NCBI GenBank assembly: GCA_947499725.1
Contig: CANMPK010000001.1
Location: 992,001-1,056,000 of the forward strand
Length of the DNA: 64,000 nt
Source of the DNA: an uncultured Paracoccaceae bacterium
GTDB taxonomy: Bacteria; Pseudomonadota; Alphaproteobacteria; Rhodobacterales; Rhodobacteraceae
Direction of reading: 5' to 3'
Positions 54,521 to 63,420 of this stretch are shown piece after piece. The notes under the pieces are model-generated. The model was not told the origin of the DNA and did no database searches. It saw only the letters and a program-made list of their open reading frames with translations. The position numbers and the translations under genes were made by a program. Numbering within the stretch: the stretch's first letter is position 1; each line of letters opens with the position of its first letter.

Positions 54521-54898
54521 ATGGATGTAGAGACCCTCTATTCCGAGTTTCGCAATCACTTCCCTGACCTCGCCAAGTCTGCGGATGCCAAACATCTAGC
54601 CTTTTGGGAAAGCGTCGATCCTTTGACCATGCACGCTTGGTTTGAAAGCCTCGCCAAAACCCTGAACGATCACATGGGCCAATCCGATCGACAGGCCGAA
54701 AGACGCGCTGTCTTTACCTTCTTTGAACGCGCCTACCACCAAGGCGATGCAGCCACAAAAAACTGTATTGATGTAAGCCTTGTGGAAAATCTGTTCTGGC
54801 AAGTGCCCGCGCGCCATGTCGCCCCCATTTGGGACAGCTTTCCAAAGACCTTACAAAGCCTCTATGTGGATTTTCACAAACGCCCGCCCGCACATTAA
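54521..54898 (+). CDS. Uncharacterised protein (possibly DUF7674-like)
   Basis: This 125-aa helical protein has a central block FERAYHQGDAATKNCIDVSLVENLFWQVP that reminds me of DUF7674-type proteins, some of which may act in immunity to toxins; the match is by eye and uncertain. It starts 20 bases after the previous gene and ends 12 bases before a strong terminator. No signal peptide. A cytoplasmic partner of the upstream protein is a reasonable guess. Confidence 0.65.
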   Translation: MDVETLYSEFRNHFPDLAKSADAKHLAFWESVDPLTMHAWFESLAKTLNDHMGQSDRQAERRAVFTFFERAYHQGDAATKNCIDVSLVENLFWQVPARHVAPIWDSFPKTLQSLYVDFHKRPPAH

Positions 54899-54910
54899 CG
54901 CGCGCAATAA

Positions 54911-54942
54911 AAATGCCAGACGAGCTCCCCCGTCTGGCATTT
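54911..54942 (+). terminator. Terminator of the 53199-54898 unit
   Basis: AAATGCCAGACG (54911-54922) pairs perfectly with CGTCTGGCATTT (54931-54942) around an eight-base loop. A second hairpin (GGTTCGTT at 54944-54951 against 54958-54965) follows at once. Confidence 0.75.
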
Positions 54943-55308
54943 GGGTTCGTTCGGACAAACGAACCGTCCTGACATTACACGCCTGACAAAAAACCAATGC
55001 GCGCAACTGTGCCGTCATCAAATCTAAACTGCTCAATCAGATTTGGTGCGAGCACTCAGGCTTTGGGAAACGTTTCAGTGAGGGAACATTAAGCTCAGAA
55101 CCGAAACTCAGCTTTAATCTTACACATGGTAATCAAGAGAGCGAGAACCACCTCTTCCCATGAAAATGACCTGCAAATATAATGTACCGCCGGTGCCCCA
55201 TGCGCTGCCCTAAACACTAAATCGTCGCCCAAAAATCCAGCCGGAAAATTCTTCCTGTAGGTGAACCGTACTGGTAAGCAGATAGGTAGTCTTTGCAGAC
55301 CTAAAAGG
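54943..55308. other. Intergenic region, 366 bases
   Basis: Apart from the second hairpin at its left edge (54944-54965), nothing recognisable is seen. No open frame with coding character was found. Confidence 0.5.
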
Positions 55309-56043
55309 TCAACGATCCGCCTGTGGGATTTTGACCCTCGTCGCGATAATTAACAATTCTTTCAATATGTTAACCTCTTGAAGGCGGATTCCACTCGCCA
55401 CAATCCCTCTCGCGGCCTTCTGGCCTTTTGCCGTCAATCTCACAGCACGACCCTTGGCCTCGATCAACCCTAGGTCTTCCATTTGCTTCAACTCGATTTT
55501 GATGGCCGACGTCGAATAGCGGCTCATCTGCGGCAGCTCACTTTTCGGGATCCATCCGCGAAAATCCCAAACGTATAAAATCATCAAAATCATCAGGCGC
55601 GACATGCTCAAACCCGTATCAAGCGCCATATTGTACCAAAGGCTAGAATGCTCGCAGATCCGAATGATCGGCTGCCCTTTTCCACGCGAATACATAAACC
55701 GCAGCACTTTGCGCAGGCGTGGATCGATGTGCTTCACATAGATGCGAAATCGCGCCGCCGCATCCGCGCGCCCAGCCTCAGTCAGCGTATATCCTTGATC
55801 GTTCTTTGCCACATGATGGGCCGGCAGCGCGCGAATATGCTCACGGATCGTACTGCGATCATGGCGCAGCGCCTCAGACAAGGATGAAATCGACCAATAG
55901 GTGTCGTCATGAATATACAACTGCAAGATAATCCGCATCCGCGTGGTCGGATATCCGGTGGACCGAATAGCCGACTGAAAACACACAGCCGTAAACAGCA
56001 AAGGTTTTTTATAAGGCAGCAAACGCGCCGGATCAAAAAGCAT
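55309..56043 (-). CDS. Protein with two winged-helix-like domains (putative regulator)
   Basis: This 244-aa protein appears to have two related winged helix-turn-helix domains: one at about residues 45-90 (YWSISSLSEALRHDRSTIREHIRAL) and one at about 160-215 (IPKSELPQMSRYSTSAIKIELKQMEDLGLIEAKG). Both end in short beta-wing-like segments (HVAKNDQGYTLTEAG, GRAVRLTAKG), as in MarR proteins. It diverges from gatB by about 250 bases. The target and ligand are not known. Confidence 0.72.
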   Translation of the reverse strand: MLFDPARLLPYKKPLLFTAVCFQSAIRSTGYPTTRMRIILQLYIHDDTYWSISSLSEALRHDRSTIREHIRALPAHHVAKNDQGYTLTEAGRADAAARFRIYVKHIDPRLRKVLRFMYSRGKGQPIIRICEHSSLWYNMALDTGLSMSRLMILMILYVWDFRGWIPKSELPQMSRYSTSAIKIELKQMEDLGLIEAKGRAVRLTAKGQKAARGIVASGIRLQEVNILKELLIIATRVKIPQADR

Positions 56044-56292
56044 AGGTCAAATTCAATAATCAGAATAGCTTAGGCCCCACGCGCAAAGCTGCACAAGGTG
56101 ATGGGCCAAGGACGAACGAAAGTAAAGCAAGCTGCTCTGCATTTGCATCACAAGTGCGAAAGGTCCCAGAAAACCGCGACTTTCCTAAGCAAAAGCCTCT
56201 GCCACGCCGATTGCCAAGCAACCCCCTCTTGCCCCTGCCCGCGCCCTGTCCTAGAACGCCAAAGAGTTATACCTAAACCGGAGCGACGGCAG

Positions 56293-57804
56293 ATGCTGGA
56301 CCTGACATACGAAACCCCAAAGCCCAAAGTGATCGCGGGCGCGAAACATGACTGGGAACTGGTCATCGGTATGGAGGTTCACGCGCAGGTCAGCTCGAAT
56401 GCGAAACTCTTCTCCGGCGCATCCACAGAATTTGGCGCAGAGCCAAACTCGAACGTGTCCTTCGTTGACGCAGCCATGCCCGGCATGCTGCCAACCATCA
56501 ACGAATACTGCGTCGAACAAGCAGTGCGCACAGGTCTGGGCCTGAAAGCCGAGATCAACCTGTGGTCTGCCTTTGACCGTAAAAACTACTTCTACCCGGA
56601 TTTGCCACAGGGCTACCAAATCTCCCAGCTCTACCACCCAATCGTTGGCGAAGGGGAAATCATCGTCGACATGGGCCCGGGCGTTGCACGCAAAGTCCGC
56701 ATCGAGCGCATCCACCTCGAACAAGACGCCGGTAAATCCGTGCACGACATGGACCCGAACATGTCCTTCGTCGATCTGAACCGCACAGGCGTCGCCCTGA
56801 TGGAGATCGTCTCCCGTCCAGACATCCGCGGCCCAGAAGAAGCCGCCGCCTACGTGACCAAAATGCGCCAAATCCTGCGCTACTTGGGCACCTGTGATGG
56901 CAACATGCAAAACGGCAACCTGCGCGCCGATGTTAACGTTTCTGTCTGCCGCGCTGGCCAGTATGAAAAATACATGGAAACGCAAGATTTCTCACATCTG
57001 GGCACCCGCTGCGAGATCAAAAACATGAACTCCATGCGTTTCATCCAAGCCGCCATCGAATACGAAGCGCGTCGCCAAATCGCCATCGTCGAAGCTGGCG
57101 GTGAAGTCGATCAGGAAACACGCCTGTATGACGCGGATAAAAACGAAACACGCTCCATGCGCTCCAAAGAAGAAGCGCATGATTACCGCTATTTCCCAGA
57201 TCCAGACCTTCTGCCGCTGGAAATCGAACAAGCGTGGGTCGACGACATCGCAAAGACTCTTCCAGAGCTACCGGACGAAAAGAAAGCCCGCTTTGTGGGT
57301 GATTTCGGCCTGTCCGAATACGATGCCTCCGTGCTCACAGCCGAAGCCGAAAACGCCGCCTTCTTTGAAGAGGTCGCAAACGGCCGCAACGGCAAACTGG
57401 CCGCCAACTGGGTCATCAACGAACTCTTTGGCCGCCTGAAAAAAGACGACAAAGGCATCAACGACAGCCCGATCTCCCCTGCCCAACTGGGCGGCGTGAT
57501 CGATCTGATCAGCTCCGATGCGATCTCCGGCAAAATCGCCAAAGACCTGTTTGAAATCGTCTACACCGAAGGCGGCGACCCTGCGCAAATCGTAGAAGAA
57601 CGCGGCATGAAGCAGGTGACAGACACCGGCGCGATCGAAGCCGCGCTTGATGAAATCATCGCAGCCAACCCAGCCCAAGTGGAAAAAGCCAAAGAGAACC
57701 CAAAACTCGCAGGCTGGTTCGTGGGTCAGGTCATGAAGGCCACGGGTGGCAAGGCCAATCCAAAGGCCGTGAACCAACTGGTGGCGCAAAAGCTGAAGGG
57801 CTGA
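56293..57804 (+). CDS. gatB: Aspartyl/glutamyl-tRNA(Asn/Gln) amidotransferase subunit B
   Basis: This 503-aa subunit of the GatCAB transamidosome activates Glu-tRNA(Gln) or Asp-tRNA(Asn) for amidation. The N-terminal catalytic cradle starts at [22 protein letters not shown], with [19 protein letters not shown], and the YqeY-like C-terminal tail ends with [19 protein letters not shown]. The ATG at 56293 has a GGAGCG site; a much longer in-frame extension to 56098 has no family similarity. It stands alone and ends before a terminator. Confidence 0.96.
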   Translation: MLDLTYETPKPKVIAGAKHDWELVIGMEVHAQVSSNAKLFSGASTEFGAEPNSNVSFVDAAMPGMLPTINEYCVEQAVRTGLGLKAEINLWSAFDRKNYFYPDLPQGYQISQLYHPIVGEGEIIVDMGPGVARKVRIERIHLEQDAGKSVHDMDPNMSFVDLNRTGVALMEIVSRPDIRGPEEAAAYVTKMRQILRYLGTCDGNMQNGNLRADVNVSVCRAGQYEKYMETQDFSHLGTRCEIKNMNSMRFIQAAIEYEARRQIAIVEAGGEVDQETRLYDADKNETRSMRSKEEAHDYRYFPDPDLLPLEIEQAWVDDIAKTLPELPDEKKARFVGDFGLSEYDASVLTAEAENAAFFEEVANGRNGKLAANWVINELFGRLKKDDKGINDSPISPAQLGGVIDLISSDAISGKIAKDLFEIVYTEGGDPAQIVEERGMKQVTDTGAIEAALDEIIAANPAQVEKAKENPKLAGWFVGQVMKATGGKANPKAVNQLVAQKLKG

Positions 57805-57836
57805 TTGACAGCCAACATCCTAAAATGAATAAAGAT

Positions 57837-57861
57837 CGGGCGTATTTTGCGCCCGTTTTTT
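57837..57861 (+). terminator. Terminator of gatB
   Basis: CGGGCG (57837-57842) pairs with CGCCCG (57850-57855), followed by TTTTTTATT. It lies 33 bases past the gatB stop and just before the next gene's start. Confidence 0.75.
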
Positions 57862-57876
57862 ATTGAGGACAGTTTT

Positions 57877-58209
57877 ATGAAAACGCTTTTTACCGCCTGC
57901 GCCCTTATTCTAACTGCGGGCCTCGCCCAAGCAGACGCGCTTGATCAAATCATCGACAAGAAAATCAAAAACTCCAAAGTGCCAGAAGCGCTGATCAAAT
58001 CCGATGGCACTGTCTCCGTTAAATTCAATGGTAAGACCTACAAAGGCACTTGGGAAAAGGTCAACGGCCAGTACTGCCGCAAAATCGCGGCCTTCAACCT
58101 TGACGGCTGCCAGAACGTTGTCGCGATTGAGGACAAAGACGGCAAGTTCATTGGCGTCGATTTCCGCGACCCGGGTCAAGACAGCGGCACCCACTACTTC
58201 CTCAAGTAA
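57877..58209 (+). CDS. Small exported protein
   Basis: This 110-aa protein has a signal peptide (MKTLFTACALILTAGLAQA), likely cut after AQA. The mature part is about 90 residues, Lys- and Asp-rich, with DGTVSVKFNGKTYKGTW and two cysteines (YCRKI and DGCQNV) that could form a periplasmic disulfide. The ATG at 57877 is used; a TTG 30 bases upstream lies in the gatB terminator. No family is recognised. Confidence 0.75.
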   Translation: MKTLFTACALILTAGLAQADALDQIIDKKIKNSKVPEALIKSDGTVSVKFNGKTYKGTWEKVNGQYCRKIAAFNLDGCQNVVAIEDKDGKFIGVDFRDPGQDSGTHYFLK

Positions 58210-58220
58210 GCCCCTAAAAC

Positions 58221-59633
58221 CTAACGATTTTCATAGGCCGCGAGCGCAAGCTTGCGGCCTTCGCTTATCTCGACCACCGGATCAGGATACAGATCCTGCG
58301 CGCTCAACCCCCAAGACCGTGGGCAGGCGTCATAAAAGGCCAAGGCATCTTCAGACGGCAACAAGCGCCCCTCAGCAATAAACCGATCCTGATACAGCCC
58401 ATCGCCATCAAACTTCTTGGCCTGAAGCTCTGGGTTGAACACACGGAAATACGGCGAGGCATCCGGCCCGCAACCCGCCACCCATTGCCAGCCCATCGCA
58501 TTGGCCGCTGGATCCCAATCAATCAAGCATTCCTCAAACCACTTCATGCCAATCTGCCAGTGTTTCAGCATGTTCTTGGTCAGAAACGACGCGGCAATCA
58601 TCCGCGCGCGGTTGTGCATAATGCCGGTCACATAGATTTCACGCATCGCCGCATCCACAAAAGGCACCCCCGTGCGCCCCTGCTTCCACGCCAGCACCAC
58701 CACATCTTCGGTGCGATCCCAGCCAAAGCCATCCCACTCCGGCCGCCAAGCGGAAGTGGTGATATGCGGCGTGTGATACACCAAATGATACGCAAACTCG
58801 CGCCAAACCACCTCTTTCACAAAATGCTCTGCGCCCTTGGCACCCGTCTCATGCGCCCGCCACCCAGCAGACCACAACAGCCGAGGGCTGATCTCCCCCC
58901 AAGCCAAATTCTCAGACAGGCCCGAAGTCGCAGGCAGGCTCGGAAAATCGCGTTCGGCTTTGTACCCATCCACAGCCTCGTTCAAAAACCGATCCAGCCG
59001 CTTTAACGCCGCCGCTTCGCCCACATGGGCATAGCGGGCCAAAACAGCGCCGCCGCGATCCATAGCCTCTTCCATGCCCCAAACGGCCAAATCCTCGCTG
59101 GCTGGCCATGCCTCTGGCGCAGTCAACTCCTTGGGCGCAGGCAAAGCCGCCCCCACATCACGATCTTTCACCGCACGCCAGAAGGCACTGTAAACTTTAA
59201 AGAAACTGCCCTGCTGCGTTTCCACATCCCAAGGCTCAAACATGATATGGCCTGCAATACTGCGCGCGCCATACCCGGCTTCGGTCAACGTAGCCTTTAC
59301 ACCCGTGTCTCGCGCCACTGCATCCGGATCATAGGCCCGCGTCCACCAAATATCCGCCGCACCAATCTCCTGCGCGAGCGACTGCAACACATCCTGCGCC
59401 TTCCCCCGCCGCAAGATCAGATCGCTGCCAATCCCACGCAAAGTTTCCTGAAACGCCGCCACTGCCCGCGCAAGCCGCCATTTCGGCGCCGCGCCAAACC
59501 CCTCTGCCACCTCATCCAAAATGAAAACCGGCACAACAGGCCGCCCCGTTTGGGCTGCCGCGTGCAAAGCGGGATGATCGATCAGGCGAAAATCGCGGCG
59601 CAGCCAAATCAGGATCGGGCGAGTGTCAGTCAT
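58221..59633 (-). CDS. phr: Deoxyribodipyrimidine photolyase
   Basis: This 470-aa FAD protein repairs cyclobutane pyrimidine dimers using light. The N-terminal LIWLRRDFRLIDHPALHAA and the FAD-binding TGVPFVDAAMREIYVTGIMHNRARMIAASFLTK and WDPAANAMGWQWVAGCGPDASPYFRVFNP regions are typical of class I photolyases. A start three codons upstream (59642) is possible. It converges with the small exported protein gene. Confidence 0.92.
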   Translation of the reverse strand: MTDTRPILIWLRRDFRLIDHPALHAAAQTGRPVVPVFILDEVAEGFGAAPKWRLARAVAAFQETLRGIGSDLILRRGKAQDVLQSLAQEIGAADIWWTRAYDPDAVARDTGVKATLTEAGYGARSIAGHIMFEPWDVETQQGSFFKVYSAFWRAVKDRDVGAALPAPKELTAPEAWPASEDLAVWGMEEAMDRGGAVLARYAHVGEAAALKRLDRFLNEAVDGYKAERDFPSLPATSGLSENLAWGEISPRLLWSAGWRAHETGAKGAEHFVKEVVWREFAYHLVYHTPHITTSAWRPEWDGFGWDRTEDVVVLAWKQGRTGVPFVDAAMREIYVTGIMHNRARMIAASFLTKNMLKHWQIGMKWFEECLIDWDPAANAMGWQWVAGCGPDASPYFRVFNPELQAKKFDGDGLYQDRFIAEGRLLPSEDALAFYDACPRSWGLSAQDLYPDPVVEISEGRKLALAAYENR

Positions 59634-59642
59634 AAACGGCAT

Positions 59643-59964
59643 AGTCCTTTTTGATTACTTACGGATTGCGCCGTGTTTCGGATGAACTTTTTACCGCCAA
59701 TTCTAAAGATTTTCTAATACCAAAGTTCTCAGACATCCGTATTCCCGATTTCGCCTGAAATTCGAATCGTACAATTCAGCAGTTGAAAGGGGTGAATTGC
59801 CACAAAAACAGAAGATTAAGCCTGCGCGCGCTGCCCCTACGTCAAGATCCGAGTCTTTTTGGCAACAGACTGTTTTCACGAGTTATCCACAGACCTGTGG
59901 ATAAAGACAGATCCCCCTGCTAACGTTAGTCTGGTCCCAAAAGACAAACAGGCGGTTTCATCCC
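59643..59964. promoter_or_regulatory. Divergent promoter region of phr and the DUF4177 gene, 322 bases
   Basis: The region is AT-rich and holds no gene. Besides a DnaA-box-type inverted repeat (59883-59904), it contains a 10-base palindrome, CTAACGTTAG, at 59920-59929 close to the DUF4177 gene. No strong -10/-35 pair was picked out. Confidence 0.5.
59883..59904. promoter_or_regulatory. Inverted pair of consensus DnaA-box 9-mers
   Basis: TTATCCACA (59883-59891) and TGTGGATAA (59896-59904) are both exact matches to the strong DnaA consensus, facing each other, and form a perfect 10-bp inverted repeat with an AC centre. It lies 61 bases before the DUF4177 start. A DnaA-regulated promoter, a titration site or a palindromic operator for another factor are the options. 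Confidence 0.55.
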
Positions 59965-60441
59965 ATGGATGTTTACGAATACAAAGTTGTTCCGGCTCCG
60001 GCAAAAGGGCAAAAGGCGCGAGGCGTTCGCAAGTCTGAGGACAAGTTTGCCTATGCAATTCAACAAGTTATGAACCAAAACGCCCAAGACGGTTGGGAGT
60101 TTCTGCGCAGTGAGACCCTGCCTAACGAAGAGCGTGTTGGGTTAACAAACACCTCCACAACTTACCGCAGCATGCTTGTGTTCCGTCGCCCAACCGAAAG
60201 TGTTGCACCAGAGGTATCACCAGCCGCCAAAGTGATCCCAACCCGCGTGACCGCCGCGGAACCGCCGAAGCAACTTCCAAAACCTATTCCAGAAGAAGCA
60301 TCTGAACCTGTTGATAATGAAGTAGATTTTTTCAATCAGACTTCAAATTCCGCGCAGCCTACGAATGTCTCCAGCCTGCCAGCCGCCTTGCGCATGCGCG
60401 CAGAACGTCAGCAATCTTCAAACGACGTCGCCGCAGAATAA
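59965..60441 (+). CDS. DUF4177 domain protein
   Basis: This 158-aa protein has an N-terminal DUF4177 domain (about residues 1-75: MDVYEYKVVPAPAKG, QNAQDGWEFLRSETLP, TYRSMLVFRRP). After it comes a Pro/Glu-rich low-complexity tail with a short helix-like end, ALRMRAERQQ. No membrane segment. The gene converges on bolA with a one-base gap. Function unknown. Confidence 0.8.
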   Translation: MDVYEYKVVPAPAKGQKARGVRKSEDKFAYAIQQVMNQNAQDGWEFLRSETLPNEERVGLTNTSTTYRSMLVFRRPTESVAPEVSPAAKVIPTRVTAAEPPKQLPKPIPEEASEPVDNEVDFFNQTSNSAQPTNVSSLPAALRMRAERQQSSNDVAAE

Positions 60442-60442
60442 G

Positions 60443-60700
60443 TTACGCATCAATATCCAAAGCCAAGGCGTGAATGCGCCCGACCAGCTCTTTTCCAAGG
60501 GCTGAATGCACTGCGCGATGACGCTGAATTCTGGTCATTGTTTCAAAGGCTTGCGCACGAATCTTGACGTTAAAATGGCTCTCACCGCCGTCTTGATATC
60601 CGGCATGACCACGATGGCTTTCGCTATCGTCCACGACGTCCAGTTCCCTTGGGTCAAATGCAGCAGATAACCGCTCATGAATTTCGTCTTTTACGCGCAT
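60443..60700 (-). CDS. bolA: BolA family protein
   Basis: This 85-aa protein has the full BolA domain: LDVVDDSESHRGHAGYQDGGESHFNVKIRAQAF, then HRAVHSALGKEL with the conserved histidine. BolA proteins partner with monothiol glutaredoxins in iron-sulfur handling or act as regulators. It diverges from a J-domain gene, a common pairing in alphaproteobacteria. The start ATG at 60700 gives the standard length. Confidence 0.92.
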   Translation of the reverse strand: MRVKDEIHERLSAAFDPRELDVVDDSESHRGHAGYQDGGESHFNVKIRAQAFETMTRIQRHRAVHSALGKELVGRIHALALDIDA

Positions 60701-60773
60701 TTTTTTATCCTGCCCCCTTCAATCTGACAGCCAATAGATTAAACTCTCTGCTCCGAGTCGAAAAGGTAATACG

Positions 60774-61394
60774 ATGCCAAAATCAGATCCCTTCGGTTTC
60801 GATATGTCCGTTTCTTCTGCCAAGAAGAAAAACCCACGCGGACGTCGAAGCATGTCCGGTGAATCCGCGACGTCTACACGCGTGTGCGAACACCCGAGCT
60901 GTAACGAACCAGGCAAGTTCCGCGCGCCTAAGGCACCGGATGTATTGGATGAATTCCGCTGGTTCTGCAAAGAACACGTGCGTGAATATAATGCCAAGTG
61001 GAGTTTCTTTGACGGTAAAACCGAAGCAGAAACCAACGCGCAGCATTCAAAAGACAAGGTCTGGGAACGCGAAACAAAGCCGATGCAAGACCCAGAGGCC
61101 CGCGCTTGGGCCCGTCTTGGTATCGAAGATCCGCATCAGGTTCTCGGCGGCAACGCCACGCAGAACCCGGGCCGTGGTTCCGTTGGCCGTCGCCTACCTC
61201 CAACCGAGAAACGCGCATTGGATATCCTAGAGGTCGAAGACACCGCGTCTAAGGCTGATATCCGCAAAGCCTATAAGAAGCTCATCAAGGTTCTACACCC
61301 TGATATGAATGGCGGTGACCGCAGCCAAGAAGAGCAGCTTCAAGAAGTGGTATGGGCTTGGGATCAGATCAAAGAAAGCAACAGCTTTAAGTGA
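60774..61394 (+). CDS. DnaJ-domain protein (C-terminal J domain)
   Basis: This 206-aa protein has an unusual order: N-terminal half first, J domain last (about residues 145-206). The HPD motif is at H175-D177 in KVLHPDMNGGD, so it can stimulate Hsp70. The N-terminal half has a Cys/His pattern (CEHPSCNEPG, then WFCKEHVREYN) that may bind zinc. This J-protein sits next to bolA and cobS in many Rhodobacteraceae. A role as a specialised cochaperone is likely; the client is not known. Confidence 0.88.
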   Translation: MPKSDPFGFDMSVSSAKKKNPRGRRSMSGESATSTRVCEHPSCNEPGKFRAPKAPDVLDEFRWFCKEHVREYNAKWSFFDGKTEAETNAQHSKDKVWERETKPMQDPEARAWARLGIEDPHQVLGGNATQNPGRGSVGRRLPPTEKRALDILEVEDTASKADIRKAYKKLIKVLHPDMNGGDRSQEEQLQEVVWAWDQIKESNSFK

Positions 61395-61714
61395 TTGAAA
61401 TTCAATAATTTAAATCACGTTCGCAGCTTTTAAACGCCACCCATTGGGTGGCGTTTCGCTTTTGTGGTCCCTGTGCGCTGGCTGGCATCACGGAATGAAA
61501 TGCCCGTAATCAAAACTCACAATTGGCGCATTCGCTTAATTTAGGCCATTGTCTCGCAGCGCAGCAATTGCCCGCAAAACGCGAAACACTGCAAAAAACT
61601 GCACGTAATCAGGCAAAAAAGCGCTTTTGCCCTTTCCCTTATGCGCCGCAGCGATATTGTGCAGGAAAATAGTAGAGATTTACGGCCAAGGCCGTTGGAA
61701 GAAGGACGACGGAC
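61395..61714. other. Intergenic region between the J-protein gene and cobS
   Basis: These 320 bases hold a terminator at 61432-61460 and an AT-rich stretch before cobS with no clear operator. No cobalamin-riboswitch-like structure was recognised, although cobS starts here. Confidence 0.5.
61432..61460 (+). terminator. Terminator of the J-protein gene
   Basis: AAACGCCACCC (61432-61442) pairs perfectly with GGGTGGCGTTT (61446-61456), loop ATT, with CGCTTTT after it. Confidence 0.85.
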
Positions 61715-62701
61715 ATGGCCGATGGCATGATCGACATTGACGCAAAACCAACCGAAGACATTTCGGTACGTGACACATTCGGAATTGACACCGACATGGT
61801 CGTGAAAGGCTTTGCCGAGCGCACAGATCGCGTGCCAGAGCTAGATCTAACATATAAGTTTGATCCAGACACAACGCTCGCCATCCTCGCAGGCTTTAGC
61901 CACAACCGCCGTGTGATGATCCAGGGCTATCACGGCACAGGTAAATCCACGCACATCGAACAGGTCGCAGCGCGCCTGAACTGGCCCTCTGTTCGTGTGA
62001 ACCTTGATAGCCACATCTCTCGTATCGACTTGATCGGTAAAGACGCGATCAAGCTGCGCGACGGCAAGCAAGTCACTGAATTCCATGAAGGTATTCTGCC
62101 TTGGGCCCTGCGCAACCCTGTTGCGATCGTGTTTGATGAATACGATGCGGGCCGCGCAGACGTGATGTTTGTCATCCAGCGTGTGCTGGAACATGATGGT
62201 AAACTGACCCTTCTGGATCAAAACGAAATCATCACACCAAACCCGAACTTCCGCCTGTTCGCGACAGCCAACACCGTTGGTCTGGGCGACACAACTGGCC
62301 TGTATCACGGCACACAGCAGATCAACCAAGCCCAGATGGACCGTTGGTCTTTGGTGAGCACGTTGAACTACCTGTCCATCGATGCAGAAACCAACATCGT
62401 TCTGTCCAAAGCGCCGCATTACAATACCGAAGCCGGCCGCAAGACGGTGAAACAGATGGTGACCGTCGCAGATTTGACGCGTACTGCCTTTATGAATGGC
62501 GATCTGTCTACGGTTATGTCTCCACGGACTGTGATCAACTGGGCGCAAAACGCGGCGATCTTCCGCGATACGGGTTATGCCTTCCGCCTCAGCTTCCTGA
62601 ACAAGTGTGATGAGCTGGAACGCCAGACCGTGGCTGAATTCTATCAGCGCCTGTTTGACGAAGAGCTGCCAGAAAGCGCAGCCAGCATGAGCTTGGGTTA
62701 A
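61715..62701 (+). CDS. cobS: Aerobic cobaltochelatase subunit CobS
   Basis: This 328-aa AAA+ ATPase works with CobT and CobN to insert cobalt into hydrogenobyrinic acid a,c-diamide. Walker A is [10 protein letters not shown] (71-80), Walker [12 protein letters not shown] (around 135-148), and sensor-type residues follow in [13 protein letters not shown]. The N-terminus (to about residue 60) carries the CobS-specific domain. It leads an apparent operon with a racemase-like gene and cobT. cobN is not in the window. Confidence 0.95.
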   Translation: MADGMIDIDAKPTEDISVRDTFGIDTDMVVKGFAERTDRVPELDLTYKFDPDTTLAILAGFSHNRRVMIQGYHGTGKSTHIEQVAARLNWPSVRVNLDSHISRIDLIGKDAIKLRDGKQVTEFHEGILPWALRNPVAIVFDEYDAGRADVMFVIQRVLEHDGKLTLLDQNEIITPNPNFRLFATANTVGLGDTTGLYHGTQQINQAQMDRWSLVSTLNYLSIDAETNIVLSKAPHYNTEAGRKTVKQMVTVADLTRTAFMNGDLSTVMSPRTVINWAQNAAIFRDTGYAFRLSFLNKCDELERQTVAEFYQRLFDEELPESAASMSLG

Positions 62702-62718
62702 GCCCGACAGGAGTTGCA

Positions 62719-63420
62719 ATGCGCATCGGATTGATCGGAGGAATTGGGGTAGCTGCCACAATCGTTTACTATCAACGCCTTACAGCGGAGATGAGCAAAC
62801 GTGGCAGCGATCTTGATCTGACGATCGAACATGGCGATGTGCAAAGCTTGATCCGCAACAACTTGGCCGATGATCGGGACGCACAAGCCGCCATCTTCGC
62901 CAAGACCGTGGATCGCCTCAAGTCTGGTGGATGTGATTGTGTCGCCCTCACCTCTTTGGGTGCGCACTACTGTGTAGACGAGCTAAACGCGATGTCGTCT
63001 TTGCCGATTATTTCTGGCGTCTCGCCTTTGGATGCGTATTTCGCAGCGCAAGGGCTTGGTACGATTGGTCTATTGGGCACGCGCGTTGTGATGCGCACGC
63101 GGCTCTATGGTCAACTCAGCAAGACCAACGCTGTGGCATTGGATGATGAGATCGATACGATTGGCCAAACCTATCAAGATATGGCCGTCGCGGGGGTCTG
63201 TAGCGCTGCCCAACGAGACGTGATGATCAACGCTGGGGCACGCATGGTGAATGACCAGAATGCAGACGCCGTTGTCTTGGCGGGAACTGATCTAAACCTT
63301 GCCTTTGACGGGCAAACAACCGGCTATAAAGTCATTGATGCCTTAGATGTGCATGTCGCTGTCTTGGCCGACATCGCCTCTGGGCGCAAAACAATTGAAG
63401 AAGTGGCGATGGCGCGATGA
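62719..63420 (+). CDS. Asp/Glu racemase superfamily protein lacking both catalytic cysteines
   Basis: This 233-aa protein has the two-domain fold of aspartate/glutamate racemases: it starts RIGLIGGIGVAATIVYYQRL and has the family landmarks at residues 74-83 and 184-192. The two catalytic cysteines of the family (in CNTAH and GCTEL) are replaced: the first aligned position is Ser79 in LTSLGAH and the second Gly189 in VLAGTDL. Racemisation by the usual two-base mechanism is therefore unlikely. It starts 17 bases after cobS and overlaps cobT by four bases, so it is embedded in the cobaltochelatase operon. Its role is not known. Confidence 0.82.
   Translation: MRIGLIGGIGVAATIVYYQRLTAEMSKRGSDLDLTIEHGDVQSLIRNNLADDRDAQAAIFAKTVDRLKSGGCDCVALTSLGAHYCVDELNAMSSLPIISGVSPLDAYFAAQGLGTIGLLGTRVVMRTRLYGQLSKTNAVALDDEIDTIGQTYQDMAVAGVCSAAQRDVMINAGARMVNDQNADAVVLAGTDLNLAFDGQTTGYKVIDALDVHVAVLADIASGRKTIEEVAMAR

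Noticed and set aside
56098-56292. In-frame 65-residue N-terminal extension of gatB
   Set aside because: The residues are Cys/Lys/Pro-rich and not GatB-like; the ATG at 56293 has a ribosome binding site and gives the standard 503-aa protein.
59643-59964. Replication origin
   Set aside because: Only two DnaA boxes were found and no AT-rich repeat array or origin-linked genes; reported only as a DnaA-box pair.
61395-61714. Cobalamin riboswitch before cobS
   Set aside because: No B12-box-like sequence or branched fold was recognised; only a terminator for the previous gene is visible.
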